32,054 bases of DNA from Actinomycetes bacterium (GCA_021795135.1 JAJYPT010000003.1:1-32054), one strand, 5' to 3'; counted from the stretch's first letter, positions 7,628 through 15,655 are shown. Translations and numbers: made by a program. Notes: generated by a model from the sequence alone, not told the origin.

Positions 7628-9343
7628 ATGAAGGATTCACCAGGTTTTGCTAAGCAGATAGTGGCTAGAAATAAATTTAAAAACACTAGCCGCAAGAGCG
7701 GAACTAAAAGGATTGCTACGTTGGTAGCAGTAGCTTTTACAGTAGCTGCATGTGGTAGTACTGCTACAAGTACAGTTAAAAGTACTGGAGGAGGTTCTAT
7801 GACGATAGGAGTTGATAATGGATCTCCAACTTTACAGAAAAACTTTAATCCGTTCTCGTCAAATATGCGAATCGGAACTACCTATATGTACGAACCCTTG
7901 GAGTATGTAAATACTCTAAATGGAAAGTTTACTCCTTTTTTAGCCACAGGCCATCATTTCGTAAATAATACCACTTTGCAGTTTGACATTCGTTCTAATA
8001 TGAAGTGGAGCGATGGAAAACCAATCACTGCTTCAGATGTAGTTTTTACATTCAATTTACTTCATAAATATCCAGCACTTGATGTAACAGGAATATGGAA
8101 TCATTTAAATTCTGTAACTTCATCAGGAAATGTTGTTACTTTTCACCTCAATAGTCCCGATGTTCCGTTTGCCCAAATTATTGCTCAAACTCTTATAGTC
8201 CCTCAACATATTTGGGCGAGTATAAAAAATCCGGTTACTTTTACAAACAATAACCCTGTCGTATCAGGACCTTATGTATTGTCTTCGTTTAATCCGAATC
8301 AATATATATTGAAGAAAAATCCTAATTGTTGGCAAGCTTCTCATGTAGCTGTTCCTAAATTGATATTTCCCGCAATGAGTGGAGGCCAAACTTCTCAACT
8401 ACAGTTGTCTAGGAATGCTTATAGCTGGGCAACTTTATTTGTTCCCAACATAAAACAATCGTGGGTAGATAAAGCTCCAAAGTATAATAAATATTGGTTT
8501 CCACCAGGGGGTTCAATTTCTCTTTTTCTTAATCTAGCTAAAGCACCTTTCAATAATCTTACTTTTCGCCAGGCTTTATCCGATGGATTGAATCGTCAGA
8601 CTATAGCTACTAAAGCTGAAAATGGATATGTAAAACCAGCTAGCCAAACTGGGCTTTTACTCCCAGGTCTCAAAAAATGGCTCAACCCTTCATATCCAAA
8701 TAAAGGAGTGCCTACCTATAATGTAGCTAAAGCAATGAAGTTACTTTCATCTATTGGTTATCATAAAAACGGCAATACCCTTCTAAGTCCTAATGGATCC
8801 CCGGTCAAATTTTCAATAATTGTTCCGAATGGGTTTTCGGATTGGATTAGTGGAGCCCAAACAGTTGGCCATGAACTTGGTCGCTTGGGAATTTCAGTGA
8901 CAGTATCTACTCCTCAATTCGCAGCTTACCAAAGCCAATTACAAACCGGCCAATTTCAAGCAGCTTTTGGTTCCATTGGTGGAAATGGTAACCCATATTT
9001 GGATTTCCATAATCTACTAGCTAGTAGCCTAACTGCTCCTATTGGTCAAAGTACAGGAGTGGGAACAAACTATGAGAGATGGAAGAGCACAAAAACTGAT
9101 GCTTTGTTGAATCAATTGCTAGTTACGACTAATCCTACCTTGCAGAAAAAAGCTGTATATGGACTAGAAAAAATTATGTATACTCAATTGCCAGTTTTGA
9201 CCCTATTTTATGGAGCAACATGGGGAGAGTATAGCACTAAGAGCTATACCGGATGGCCAAGTGCTGCTAATCCATATGCTCCACCAGCGCCATATGGTGA
9301 TCCTCCTATTATGATTATGACTCATCTTCACAAGAGGGCTTGA
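7628..9343 (+). CDS. ABC transporter substrate-binding lipoprotein, family 5 (Opp/Dpp type)
   Basis: 571-residue extracytoplasmic solute-binding protein of the SBP_bac_5 family. A strong SD (AAGGGGGAG, 7613-7621) sits 6 nt before the ATG. The basic N-terminus is followed by a hydrophobic stretch and lipobox VAAC with lipidated C42, so it should be membrane-anchored outside the cell. Family features: PLEYVNTLNGKFTPFLATG, IRSNMKWSDGKPITASDVVFTF, SGPYVLSSFNPNQYILKKNPN and FRQALSDGLNRQTI. Family 5 proteins bind peptides, nickel or, in several bacteria, oligosaccharides such as xylo- or cello-oligomers. The neighbouring LacI regulator and glycosidase favour a sugar ligand. A GTG at codon 12 is an alternative start but lacks a comparable SD. 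Confidence 0.94.
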   Translation: MKDSPGFAKQIVARNKFKNTSRKSGTKRIATLVAVAFTVAACGSTATSTVKSTGGGSMTIGVDNGSPTLQKNFNPFSSNMRIGTTYMYEPLEYVNTLNGKFTPFLATGHHFVNNTTLQFDIRSNMKWSDGKPITASDVVFTFNLLHKYPALDVTGIWNHLNSVTSSGNVVTFHLNSPDVPFAQIIAQTLIVPQHIWASIKNPVTFTNNNPVVSGPYVLSSFNPNQYILKKNPNCWQASHVAVPKLIFPAMSGGQTSQLQLSRNAYSWATLFVPNIKQSWVDKAPKYNKYWFPPGGSISLFLNLAKAPFNNLTFRQALSDGLNRQTIATKAENGYVKPASQTGLLLPGLKKWLNPSYPNKGVPTYNVAKAMKLLSSIGYHKNGNTLLSPNGSPVKFSIIVPNGFSDWISGAQTVGHELGRLGISVTVSTPQFAAYQSQLQTGQFQAAFGSIGGNGNPYLDFHNLLASSLTAPIGQSTGVGTNYERWKSTKTDALLNQLLVTTNPTLQKKAVYGLEKIMYTQLPVLTLFYGATWGEYSTKSYTGWPSAANPYAPPAPYGDPPIMIMTHLHKRA

Positions 9344-9380
9344 GATGAATGTACTCAGCTTCAAAGACAAAGAATAAGTG

Positions 9381-10361
9381 ATGCGATACGCCTTACATAA
9401 AATTCCGGTATTTCTCCTCACCCTATGGGGCGCTATAACTTTGAATTTTTTACTCCCAAGGTTGATGCCCGGTACTCCATCAGAAGCGGCTTTGGCCAAA
9501 TTTGCTGGGATGGGACCAGTATCTCCATCACAATTACGGGCTATTCAAGCAACTTTGGGAGTCCCTCATGGAAGTTTGATATCACAATATGGGCAATATC
9601 TAAACGATATTGCCCATGGGAGATTTGGAATTTCTTACACATATTTTCCCGAACCAGTAAGTAAACTTATAATTCAAGCCTTACCATGGACTTTGGCTTT
9701 AGTAGGTACGGTAACCATACTGGCTTTTATTATTGGGACCTTATTTGGAGTATTGGCTGCTTGGCGACGAAATAAGCTTTTTGATACTTTTGCAACAGTA
9801 AGTTGTACTTTTAGTTCGGCGTTTCCTTATTTTTGGACAGGACTATTGTTTTTATTTGTTTTTGGATTCGTCTTGGGCTGGTTCCCAATTAAAGGTGGAT
9901 ATGGGGCTTCTATGAGTCCTAATATGAGTTTTAGCTTCTTTGGTAATGCAATATATCATAGCTTATTGCCTGCTGGAACACTTTTGGTTAGTGGCATGGG
10001 TGGATGGTTACTTGGCATGAGAAATAATATGATTCCCACTTTGGGGGAAGATTATGTAATCTTTGCTGAAGCAAATGGACTGCCTAGTCGTAAGATTGCT
10101 CTTCGTTATGCAGCTCGTAATGCTATTTTACCTAATCTAACCGGGTTTGGAATGGCTCTAGGTTTCGTGGTTAGTGGTTCTATTTTGACCGAAGTTGTTT
10201 TCTCATATCCTGGAGTCGGTTTCCTTCTCTATAACGCTGTAATCAATAATGACTACCCACTTATGCAAGCCTTATTTTTGATTATAACCATTACCGTATT
10301 GGTGGCTAATTTTTTAGTAGATTTACTTTACGGATGGCTTGACCCGCGAGTTAGACGATGA
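9381..10361 (+). CDS. ABC transporter permease, DppB/OppB type
   Basis: 326-residue inner-membrane permease with about six hydrophobic segments, the first directly at the N-terminus (IPVFLLTLWGAITLNFLLPRL). The ABC-ATPase coupling motif region (EANGLPSRKIALRYAARNAILPNLT) and the late signature TEVVFSYPGVGFLLYNAV, with NDYPLMQALFLI, are those of the DppB/OppB family. It forms the channel with the next permease. ATG at 9381 is preferred; GTG at 9378 adds one residue; neither has a clear SD. The stop overlaps the next start by four bases (ATGA). Confidence 0.94.
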   Translation: MRYALHKIPVFLLTLWGAITLNFLLPRLMPGTPSEAALAKFAGMGPVSPSQLRAIQATLGVPHGSLISQYGQYLNDIAHGRFGISYTYFPEPVSKLIIQALPWTLALVGTVTILAFIIGTLFGVLAAWRRNKLFDTFATVSCTFSSAFPYFWTGLLFLFVFGFVLGWFPIKGGYGASMSPNMSFSFFGNAIYHSLLPAGTLLVSGMGGWLLGMRNNMIPTLGEDYVIFAEANGLPSRKIALRYAARNAILPNLTGFGMALGFVVSGSILTEVVFSYPGVGFLLYNAVINNDYPLMQALFLIITITVLVANFLVDLLYGWLDPRVRR

Positions 10362-11299
10362 ATTTTCCTTTGTTAGATAATAATATTAAAAATTTGTTGA
10401 CAAAAGAAGAACTAGCGAAGAAGCTTTCTTCGCGCTCTTCTAACTCTGGAACTTTTATAATACGTGCTTTTTTAACCTTATGGGAAAATCGCAAGGCTCG
10501 AGTGGGAATAGCTATACTTGGTATTTTTATTCTAACTGCAATATTGGCACCAGTGCTTAGCCCTTATTCTCCAACTTCAACAAATTTTTCACGTTCAGCA
10601 GCACCAAGCTGGGCGCATCCCTTAGGAACCACCGGTCAAGGCCAAGATGCTCTTTCTCAATTGATATGGGGCACTCGGGTTTCTGTGTTTGTTGGTTTTG
10701 CCGCCGGTGCGCTTGCAACGATTGTAGCTGTAACCATTGGTCTTGTTGCTGGCTTTGTGGGAGGAGTTATTGATACCATTTTGTCTTTTGTTGTCAATCT
10801 TGCTCTGGTAGTTCCTTCTTTGCCATTGATGATAGTGATTGCTACTTATATACCGGGACGTGGAATTGGGGTAATCATTTTTGTCATATTTGTAACTGGA
10901 TGGGCGTGGGGAGCTAGAGTCCTTCGAAGCCAAACTACTAGTTTGAGGCAAAGAGATTTTGTTGTAGCTGCCCAATTTTCTGGAGAGCGACTTCCTCGTA
11001 TTGTCTTGCGAGAAATATTACCTAACATGACATCTCTTATTGCAGCCAATTTTTTTGGAGCAGCTACAGCAGCCGTGCTTGCTGAGGCAGGTTTAGAGTT
11101 TTTAGGGTTAGGCAATCCCAGCATAGTTAGTTGGGGGACAATGCTTTATTGGGCTCAAAACAACAGTGCTCTACTTACTGGAGAATGGGCTCTTGTTTTT
11201 GCTCCAGGCCTTTGTATTGCCTTATTGGCTGCCTCATTATCATTAATCAACTTTGGGGTAGATGCTCTTGCCAACCCCCGCCTACGGGAACATAAATAA
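10358..11299 (+). CDS. ABC transporter permease, DppC/OppC type
   Basis: 313-residue second permease. The N-terminal cytoplasmic extension precedes a membrane segment (ARVGIAILGIFILTAILAPVL), then the periplasmic PLGTTGQGQDALSQLIWGTRVS motif typical of DppC, further membrane helices, the coupling segment (VAAQFSGERLPRIVLREILPNM) and the terminal signature EAGLEFLGLGNPSIVSWGTML. It is coupled on both sides: ATGA overlap with the upstream permease and a one-base overlap (TAATG) with the downstream ATPase. Role and localisation are clear; the transported substrate is inferred from the operon. Confidence 0.94.
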   Translation: MNFPLLDNNIKNLLTKEELAKKLSSRSSNSGTFIIRAFLTLWENRKARVGIAILGIFILTAILAPVLSPYSPTSTNFSRSAAPSWAHPLGTTGQGQDALSQLIWGTRVSVFVGFAAGALATIVAVTIGLVAGFVGGVIDTILSFVVNLALVVPSLPLMIVIATYIPGRGIGVIIFVIFVTGWAWGARVLRSQTTSLRQRDFVVAAQFSGERLPRIVLREILPNMTSLIAANFFGAATAAVLAEAGLEFLGLGNPSIVSWGTMLYWAQNNSALLTGEWALVFAPGLCIALLAASLSLINFGVDALANPRLREHK

Positions 11300-12279
11300 T
11301 GTCCCTATTAGAAGCGGTGAGGATAAATGTCGTGTATGAACCTTTCAGAGGAGCTGAAATACATTCGGTCAGAGATGTTTCACTACGAATAGAACATGGG
11401 GAGATAGTTGGCTTAGTAGGAGAATCTGGATGTGGCAAATCAACTCTTGCGTATGCTCTTACCAAAATGCTACATTCACCAGCTCGATTTGTCTCAGGAA
11501 AAATTTTTTTCAAAGGTGAAGATATTACTGACTTAAGTGGAGAGAATCTACGTCTTCATCGGCGTAAAAGTTTTGCACTTGTTCTACAAAGTGGGATGAA
11601 TGCTCTAAATCCTGTGATCAGTATTGAAGATCATTTTGTAGATGTCATGCGAGCGTATGAAAAGGTCAAATTTAAAGATATTCGTTCTAAAGCAGAACTT
11701 CTTTTGAAAAGTGTGCACTTACCACAATATACCCTTGAACGTTATCCCCATGAATTATCTGGAGGTATGCGTCAACGAGTAGCAATAGCACTTGCTCTTG
11801 CTTTGGATCCACAATTGGTAATTTTTGATGAGCCAACTACTGCATTAGACGTCCTAGCTCAAGAAGCAGTCATAGCTACCATTAGAGAACTACAACATAG
11901 TTTTGGCTTTTCTGCTTTATTGGTAAGTCATGATTTGGGGTTGGTACTGGATGCAACTGATCGTGTAATGGTAATGTATGCAGGCCGGGTAGTTGAAAAC
12001 CAAAATTCTTCGACGATGTATAAACACGCCCAACATCCCTATACAAAAGCTTTGCTTGATTGTTACGCTGATCCAAGAGCTGAAGAAGTAAAGCTAGGAG
12101 GTATTCCGGGCTCGCCTCCAGATCTTTCTTCTCATATAGATGGTTGTTCGTTTCAGCCCCGTTGCAATTTGGCCGAAGCACAATGTTCTTTAAATGAACC
12201 TCCCTTGTATCGTAGTGAATTTGGCCACGTAGCCTGTTTTGTGGCGAGTCAGAAAACAAAAGAAAATCTCAATGAATAA
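11299..12279 (+). CDS. ABC transporter ATPase, OppD/DppD type with C-terminal four-cysteine motif
   Basis: 326-residue ATPase. Walker A GESGCGKST at 41-49, signature LSGGM at 153-157 (MRQRVAIA follows), Walker B LVIFDEPT at 173-180, switch H211. The C-terminal oligopeptide-transporter extension contains C283, C289, C296 and C313 (C-x5-C-x6-C-x16-C, in GCSFQPRCNLAEAQC ... HVACF). This conserved pattern has been described as a [4Fe-4S] site in mycobacterial OppD, so this importer may depend on an Fe-S cluster. The ATG overlaps the upstream stop by one base with GGGAA just before. It pairs with the next ATPase to energise the importer. Confidence 0.94.
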   Translation: MSLLEAVRINVVYEPFRGAEIHSVRDVSLRIEHGEIVGLVGESGCGKSTLAYALTKMLHSPARFVSGKIFFKGEDITDLSGENLRLHRRKSFALVLQSGMNALNPVISIEDHFVDVMRAYEKVKFKDIRSKAELLLKSVHLPQYTLERYPHELSGGMRQRVAIALALALDPQLVIFDEPTTALDVLAQEAVIATIRELQHSFGFSALLVSHDLGLVLDATDRVMVMYAGRVVENQNSSTMYKHAQHPYTKALLDCYADPRAEEVKLGGIPGSPPDLSSHIDGCSFQPRCNLAEAQCSLNEPPLYRSEFGHVACFVASQKTKENLNE

Positions 12280-13090
12280 AATTGATAGTTTTAGAAAAAC
12301 TGGGACTTTAGTAGTTGAAGATGTCACAAAGCTATATCAAGGACGGCGACGCCATGAAGCATCGGTAGTGGCAGTTAAAAATGTTTCATTTACACTTCCA
12401 GCTGGAGGAACCATCGGTCTAGTTGGTGCTAGTGGGAGCGGGAAAAGTACTCTTGCTCGTTTGATAACAGGAGCAGAACGGCCAAGTTCGGGAAGTATTG
12501 TCTTTAGTGACTATAGAGTGGAGAGACTTCGTGGTAAGAATCTACGTCATTACTATGGAGATGTCCAACTAGTATTTCAAGACCCTTACGCAGCTCTTAA
12601 TCCACTCAATACGGTTAGCTACGCTTTGACCCGCCCAATAATCAATTATTTAGGTGTTTCAACACAGCAAGCTCGATTGCGGGTCAATGAATTGCTTGAA
12701 CTGGTTGGTTTGACCCCTGTTGAACAATTTGGTGCTAAACTTCCTCATCAGCTTTCTGGAGGTCAGCGCCAGCGAGTTGTACTTGCTCGCGCATTAGCGT
12801 GTAAGCCTCAATTACTTGTAGCTGATGAGCCAGTATCGATGCTTGATGTTTCACTTCGAGCCGAAATACTTAGTTTATTGGATCAGCTAAGAAGACAAAC
12901 TGGGATAAGTCTTATATATATAACTCATGATTTACTTAGCGCTCGTTTGGTAACTAATAATCTTCTTGTATTGAATAATGGTCAAGTTGTTGAGCAAGGT
13001 CCAACTTTAGAGGTATTGAGAAATCCACAAAATGAATATACAAAAAAGCTACTTGCTGCACTTCCGAATCCATCTCATTGGAGTACCTAA
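12272..13090 (+). CDS. ABC transporter ATPase, OppF/DppF type
   Basis: 272-residue second ATPase. Walker A GASGSGKST at 52-60, Q-loop VFQDPYAALNP, signature LSGGQRQR at 161-168, Walker B LLVADEPVSMLD, switch histidine in ITHDLL. It ends at LLAALPNPSHWST, lacking the extended C-terminal cysteine domain of its partner, which is a common variant. I prefer ATG at 12272 (8-bp overlap with the upstream gene); a TTG at 12239 would add eleven residues that do not look like the family. It is the last gene of the operon. Its final codons overlap one copy of a 12-bp direct repeat (13075-13086). Confidence 0.93.
   Translation: MNKIDSFRKTGTLVVEDVTKLYQGRRRHEASVVAVKNVSFTLPAGGTIGLVGASGSGKSTLARLITGAERPSSGSIVFSDYRVERLRGKNLRHYYGDVQLVFQDPYAALNPLNTVSYALTRPIINYLGVSTQQARLRVNELLELVGLTPVEQFGAKLPHQLSGGQRQRVVLARALACKPQLLVADEPVSMLDVSLRAEILSLLDQLRRQTGISLIYITHDLLSARLVTNNLLVLNNGQVVEQGPTLEVLRNPQNEYTKKLLAALPNPSHWST
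13075..13086 (+). repeat. 12-bp direct repeat, copy 1
   Basis: TCATTGGAGTAC, lying in the last codons of the OppF-type gene. An identical copy occurs at 14096-14107, so the pair brackets the esterase gene at a distance of 1021 bp. Exact match seen directly; the meaning is uncertain. Confidence 0.6.
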
Positions 13091-13133
13091 AGTTAGGCTC
13101 TTTTTTGCAAGATTACAACTAACATAGACTTTA

Positions 13134-14078
13134 TTATTGTGGGTAAAAAGTGTTTTTGAGTGCAATATCTCGATCAGACGTAAAACGTTGAGAGATTTGA
13201 GCTGTGGGTACCATATGGTCAAAACCATGAGGGGCACCACGATACACATGTAGTTCAGTCGAAACATTTGATTGCATAAGTCTATTAGCATAAATTATGT
13301 CTTCATCTACAAATAAATCTAATTCACCAGTCATTATTGTTGCTGGTGCAACTCCTGATAAATCAGTCATTCGGGTAGGAGCTGCATATGGTGATATATT
13401 TTTTGTTCCATAATTAGTTCCTAGGTAACTACGCCAAGCAATTTCATTATTAGTACGATTCCATAATTGAGGCTCGGTAACCATATAGCTAGAAGGTGTG
13501 GAATTAGTATCATCAAGCATGGGAGAGATTAGAATTTGATGAGTAATATTAAATTCTCCTTTATCTCGTATAAGTAAAGCCAAACTAGTTGCAGAACCTC
13601 CTCCTGAACTACGACCACCGACAACTATTCGATTAATATCGATTTGTAATTGTGAGGCATTTTCTATGATCCAAGCTAAGCCAGTATAGCAATCTTGCAG
13701 TGCTGCTGGAAAAGGGTGCTCAGGTGCCCGTCGCCAATCTACAGAAACGACAGCACATTGATGTTTGTTGACGATTTCTTCACAGAATTGGTCATCTAAA
13801 TCTGGAGAGGTGATGACATATCCTCCGCCTTGAATCCAATATAGACAGGGCAAAACATCATTTGTGTTAGAAGAAGGCTTAAAAATCCTAAGCATCACAC
13901 TAGGTTTGTTGTCTTTGCTTGGTGTCCAATAATCTGAATGGCTAATTGATAGATTTGATTTTGGAACATGACCGTAGGCTCTTGCTGCTCGAACAGCCTC
14001 AATATTTGTTAAATCCAAAACAGGCAATTTTGAGACCACTGGCATAAACTCGGGATCCAGGCGGTTTAAAATTGGCAT
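13134..14078 (-). CDS. HSL-family alpha/beta hydrolase (esterase-like)
   Basis: 314-residue alpha/beta hydrolase fold-3 (hormone-sensitive lipase type) protein, cytoplasmic by lack of a signal peptide. The oxyanion motif HGGG reads QGGGY (Q83-Y87), and the nucleophile elbow GDSAGG reads GRSSGG (S157 at the nucleophile position). The other triad members are present: D254 in GELDLFVDED and H284 in APHGFD. The VDWRRAPEHPFPAALQDC segment is highly typical of the family. Expected activity is ester hydrolysis of small substrates, though the altered oxyanion residue may change it. It begins with ATG at 14078 without a clear SD. It runs opposite to the ABC operon and is bracketed by a 12-bp direct repeat. 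Confidence 0.9.
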   Translation of the reverse strand: MPILNRLDPEFMPVVSKLPVLDLTNIEAVRAARAYGHVPKSNLSISHSDYWTPSKDNKPSVMLRIFKPSSNTNDVLPCLYWIQGGGYVITSPDLDDQFCEEIVNKHQCAVVSVDWRRAPEHPFPAALQDCYTGLAWIIENASQLQIDINRIVVGGRSSGGGSATSLALLIRDKGEFNITHQILISPMLDDTNSTPSSYMVTEPQLWNRTNNEIAWRSYLGTNYGTKNISPYAAPTRMTDLSGVAPATIMTGELDLFVDEDIIYANRLMQSNVSTELHVYRGAPHGFDHMVPTAQISQRFTSDRDIALKNTFYPQ

Positions 14079-14091
14079 TTTAGTTATTTAG

Positions 14092-14129
14092 TAATTCATT
14101 GGAGTACTCGATAGTGTTCCAATGAATTA
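14092..14129. repeat. Long near-perfect inverted repeat (hairpin)
   Basis: TAATTCATTGGA (14092-14103) and TCCAATGAATTA (14118-14129) are perfect 12-bp inverted arms. Two G-T pairs and ACT/AGT continue the stem to a CGAT loop, giving about 17 pairs in an RNA. Neither side has a T-run, so it does not look like an intrinsic terminator. It lies just upstream of the esterase start and downstream of the orphan sufC, so an operator or a processing/stability hairpin is possible. Confidence 0.75.
14096..14107 (+). repeat. 12-bp direct repeat, copy 2
   Basis: TCATTGGAGTAC, identical to 13075-13086 and contained in the left arm and inner stem of the inverted repeat at 14092-14129. Confidence 0.6.
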
Positions 14130-14174
14130 GAAAGTAGTTAAAAATGCCACGCAGAAAGCCGTATAACATTTGTT

Positions 14175-14927
14175 TTAATTTCTCTCACGCCAAGCTTCAT
14201 ATCCTTGCTCTTCGAGTTGTTTAGCTAGTTCTGGTCCACCTTGTTCCACTATCTTTCCATTTACTAAGATATGAACATAATCAGGAGTTATCTCATCTAA
14301 TATTCTTTGATAATGGGTAATTAGTAGAACTCCTAATTCGGGACGGCTCTTTCTAACTTCTTTTACTCCTCGAGCTACCACTCTAAGGGCATCTATATCG
14401 AGCCCAGAATCTGTTTCATCTAATATAGCTATCTCTGGCTCCAATATAGCCATTTGGAGAACTTCATTACGTTTTTTTTCTCCTCCTGAGAAGCCTTCAT
14501 TTAAATGTCGGGTGGCAAAAGAAGGATCCATACCCAAGCGGTCCATCCATTCCATTATTGTAAGTCTAAGTTCAAGTATGGAAAGTTCCATGCCTTTTCT
14601 AGCTGAAAGAGCCTGACGTAAGAATTGGATAACTGGTACGCCAGAAATTTCTTCTGGATATTGAAAAGCTAAAAATATACCAGCTTTACCTCTTATATCT
14701 GGGGTCCAAGAAGTTATGTCTTCACCTTGAAAAATAATTTTTCCTGAAGTGACTTCATAATCAGGACTACCTAATAAAGTATTGGCTAATGTAGATTTTC
14801 CTGAGCCGTTAGGACCCATTAGGGCATGTATCTCCCCATCATTTACTAATAGGTTAACGCCTTTTAGGATTTCAGTTCCTTCTACGTTGACATGAAGATC
14901 TTGGATTTCAAAAAGAGGTGTAGTCAC
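14175..14927 (-). CDS. Second SufC-type ATPase, away from sufB/sufD
   Basis: 250-residue SufC paralogue. Walker A GPNGSGKST, Q-loop in LAFQYPEEISGVP, signature FSGGEKKRNE, Walker B EIAILDETDSGLDIDALR, switch histidine in ITHYQRIL and the terminal EQGGPELAKQLEEQGYEAW all match SufC closely, arguably more canonically than the copy at 2903-3661. The start is GTG at 14927 with a weak upstream SD. No SufB/SufD-like gene lies beside it; its neighbours are a metallo-beta-lactamase-fold hydrolase upstream and an esterase downstream, all on the minus strand. It may serve the same SufBD proteins or a partner elsewhere in the genome. Confidence 0.93.
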   Translation of the reverse strand: MTTPLFEIQDLHVNVEGTEILKGVNLLVNDGEIHALMGPNGSGKSTLANTLLGSPDYEVTSGKIIFQGEDITSWTPDIRGKAGIFLAFQYPEEISGVPVIQFLRQALSARKGMELSILELRLTIMEWMDRLGMDPSFATRHLNEGFSGGEKKRNEVLQMAILEPEIAILDETDSGLDIDALRVVARGVKEVRKSRPELGVLLITHYQRILDEITPDYVHILVNGKIVEQGGPELAKQLEEQGYEAWRERN

Positions 14928-14978
14928 AGTTCCAGTTTATATCTATAGAAAGTTTATGAGAATATTACTATTAAAAGG

Positions 14979-15590
14979 TTACCATCCCCTTTGAATCCAT
15001 TCATCTAAATGAGGCCGTTCATTTCCAATAGTTGTAGCTTTCCCATGTCCAGGAAGAACTACTGTATTGTCTGCAAATAGAGCAAAAACTTTATTTTTTA
15101 GAGAATCCATGATTTGTTTGAAATCTCCTCCAGGGAAATGAGTGGCGCCGGGGCCTCCTGGGAAAAGAGTATCTCCACTAAACAAAACAGAAGAGCCAGG
15201 TATTGAATAACAGGTAGATCCTGGAGTATGTCCTGGAGTATGTATAGCTTTTAATATTAAGTTTCCAAAGGGCAGTTCTTGTCCATCTTCGATACAAAAA
15301 TCGTATTCTTCTAACATTGAACTATCTTTAGTTCCTATACCTACTTTGACCCCAGCTTTTCTAAGCTGAGCTATTGCACGTACATGATCCCAATGGCCAT
15401 GGGTGTGAACTGCTGTAGTAGACTTCAATTTTTTAGACAATTTTAGTAAAAGTTCAGGATTGTCTGCTGCATCTATAATTATGGAGTTAGAAGTTTTTTT
15501 ACAAACTGGAAAATAAACATTGTTATCTAAATTTCCCACTGAAACTTGATAAATAATACTTTGTTCGTCTTCGTAAGCAATATCGGTCAT
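14979..15590 (-). CDS. Metallo-beta-lactamase-fold hydrolase (glyoxalase II-like)
   Basis: 203-residue MBL-fold protein. Metal ligands are visible: the THGHWDH motif gives H64, H66, D68 and H69; H121 is in HTPGHTPGS, D140 in FSGDTLFPG, and H182 in VLPGHGK. This is the dinuclear-metal set of glyoxalase II and related thioester or persulfide hydrolases; the substrate cannot be fixed from sequence alone. The start is decided by a strong SD, AAGGAGG, complementary to plus positions 15594-15600, four bases from the ATG at 15590. A 14-bp inverted repeat lies directly upstream of this SD (15603-15644). The orphan sufC follows 51 bp downstream. Confidence 0.92.
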   Translation of the reverse strand: MTDIAYEDEQSIIYQVSVGNLDNNVYFPVCKKTSNSIIIDAADNPELLLKLSKKLKSTTAVHTHGHWDHVRAIAQLRKAGVKVGIGTKDSSMLEEYDFCIEDGQELPFGNLILKAIHTPGHTPGSTCYSIPGSSVLFSGDTLFPGGPGATHFPGGDFKQIMDSLKNKVFALFADNTVVLPGHGKATTIGNERPHLDEWIQRGW

Positions 15591-15602
15591 TTTCCTCCTT
15601 AG

Positions 15603-15644
15603 AAATAATAGAAAAAATTTCTTTGGATGATTTTTCTATTATTT
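15603..15644. repeat. 14-bp perfect inverted repeat in divergent control region
   Basis: AAATAATAGAAAAA (15603-15616) and TTTTTCTATTATTT (15631-15644), separated by 14 nt. It lies between the start of the minus-strand MBL gene and the plus-strand RNA candidate. It could be an operator, or a hairpin in the MBL leader immediately before its SD. TATTAT at 15637-15642, in the right arm, resembles a -10 box for the RNA transcript, without a good -35. Confidence 0.6.
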
Positions 15645-15655
15645 GTAGATGCGAT

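Noticed and set aside
12239-12271. TTG at 12239 as the OppF-type start
   Set aside because: It would add eleven basic residues unlike the family and increase the overlap with the upstream gene; ATG 12272 fits better.
13086-13106. CCTAA/TTAGG hairpin with a T-run after the OppF-type gene
   Set aside because: Only 4-5 AT-rich pairs with an almost absent loop; too weak to call a terminator, although the T-run at 13101-13106 is suggestive.
14092-14129. Inverted repeat as an intrinsic terminator of the orphan sufC
   Set aside because: Strong stem but no T-run on the minus-strand exit, and none on the plus-strand exit.
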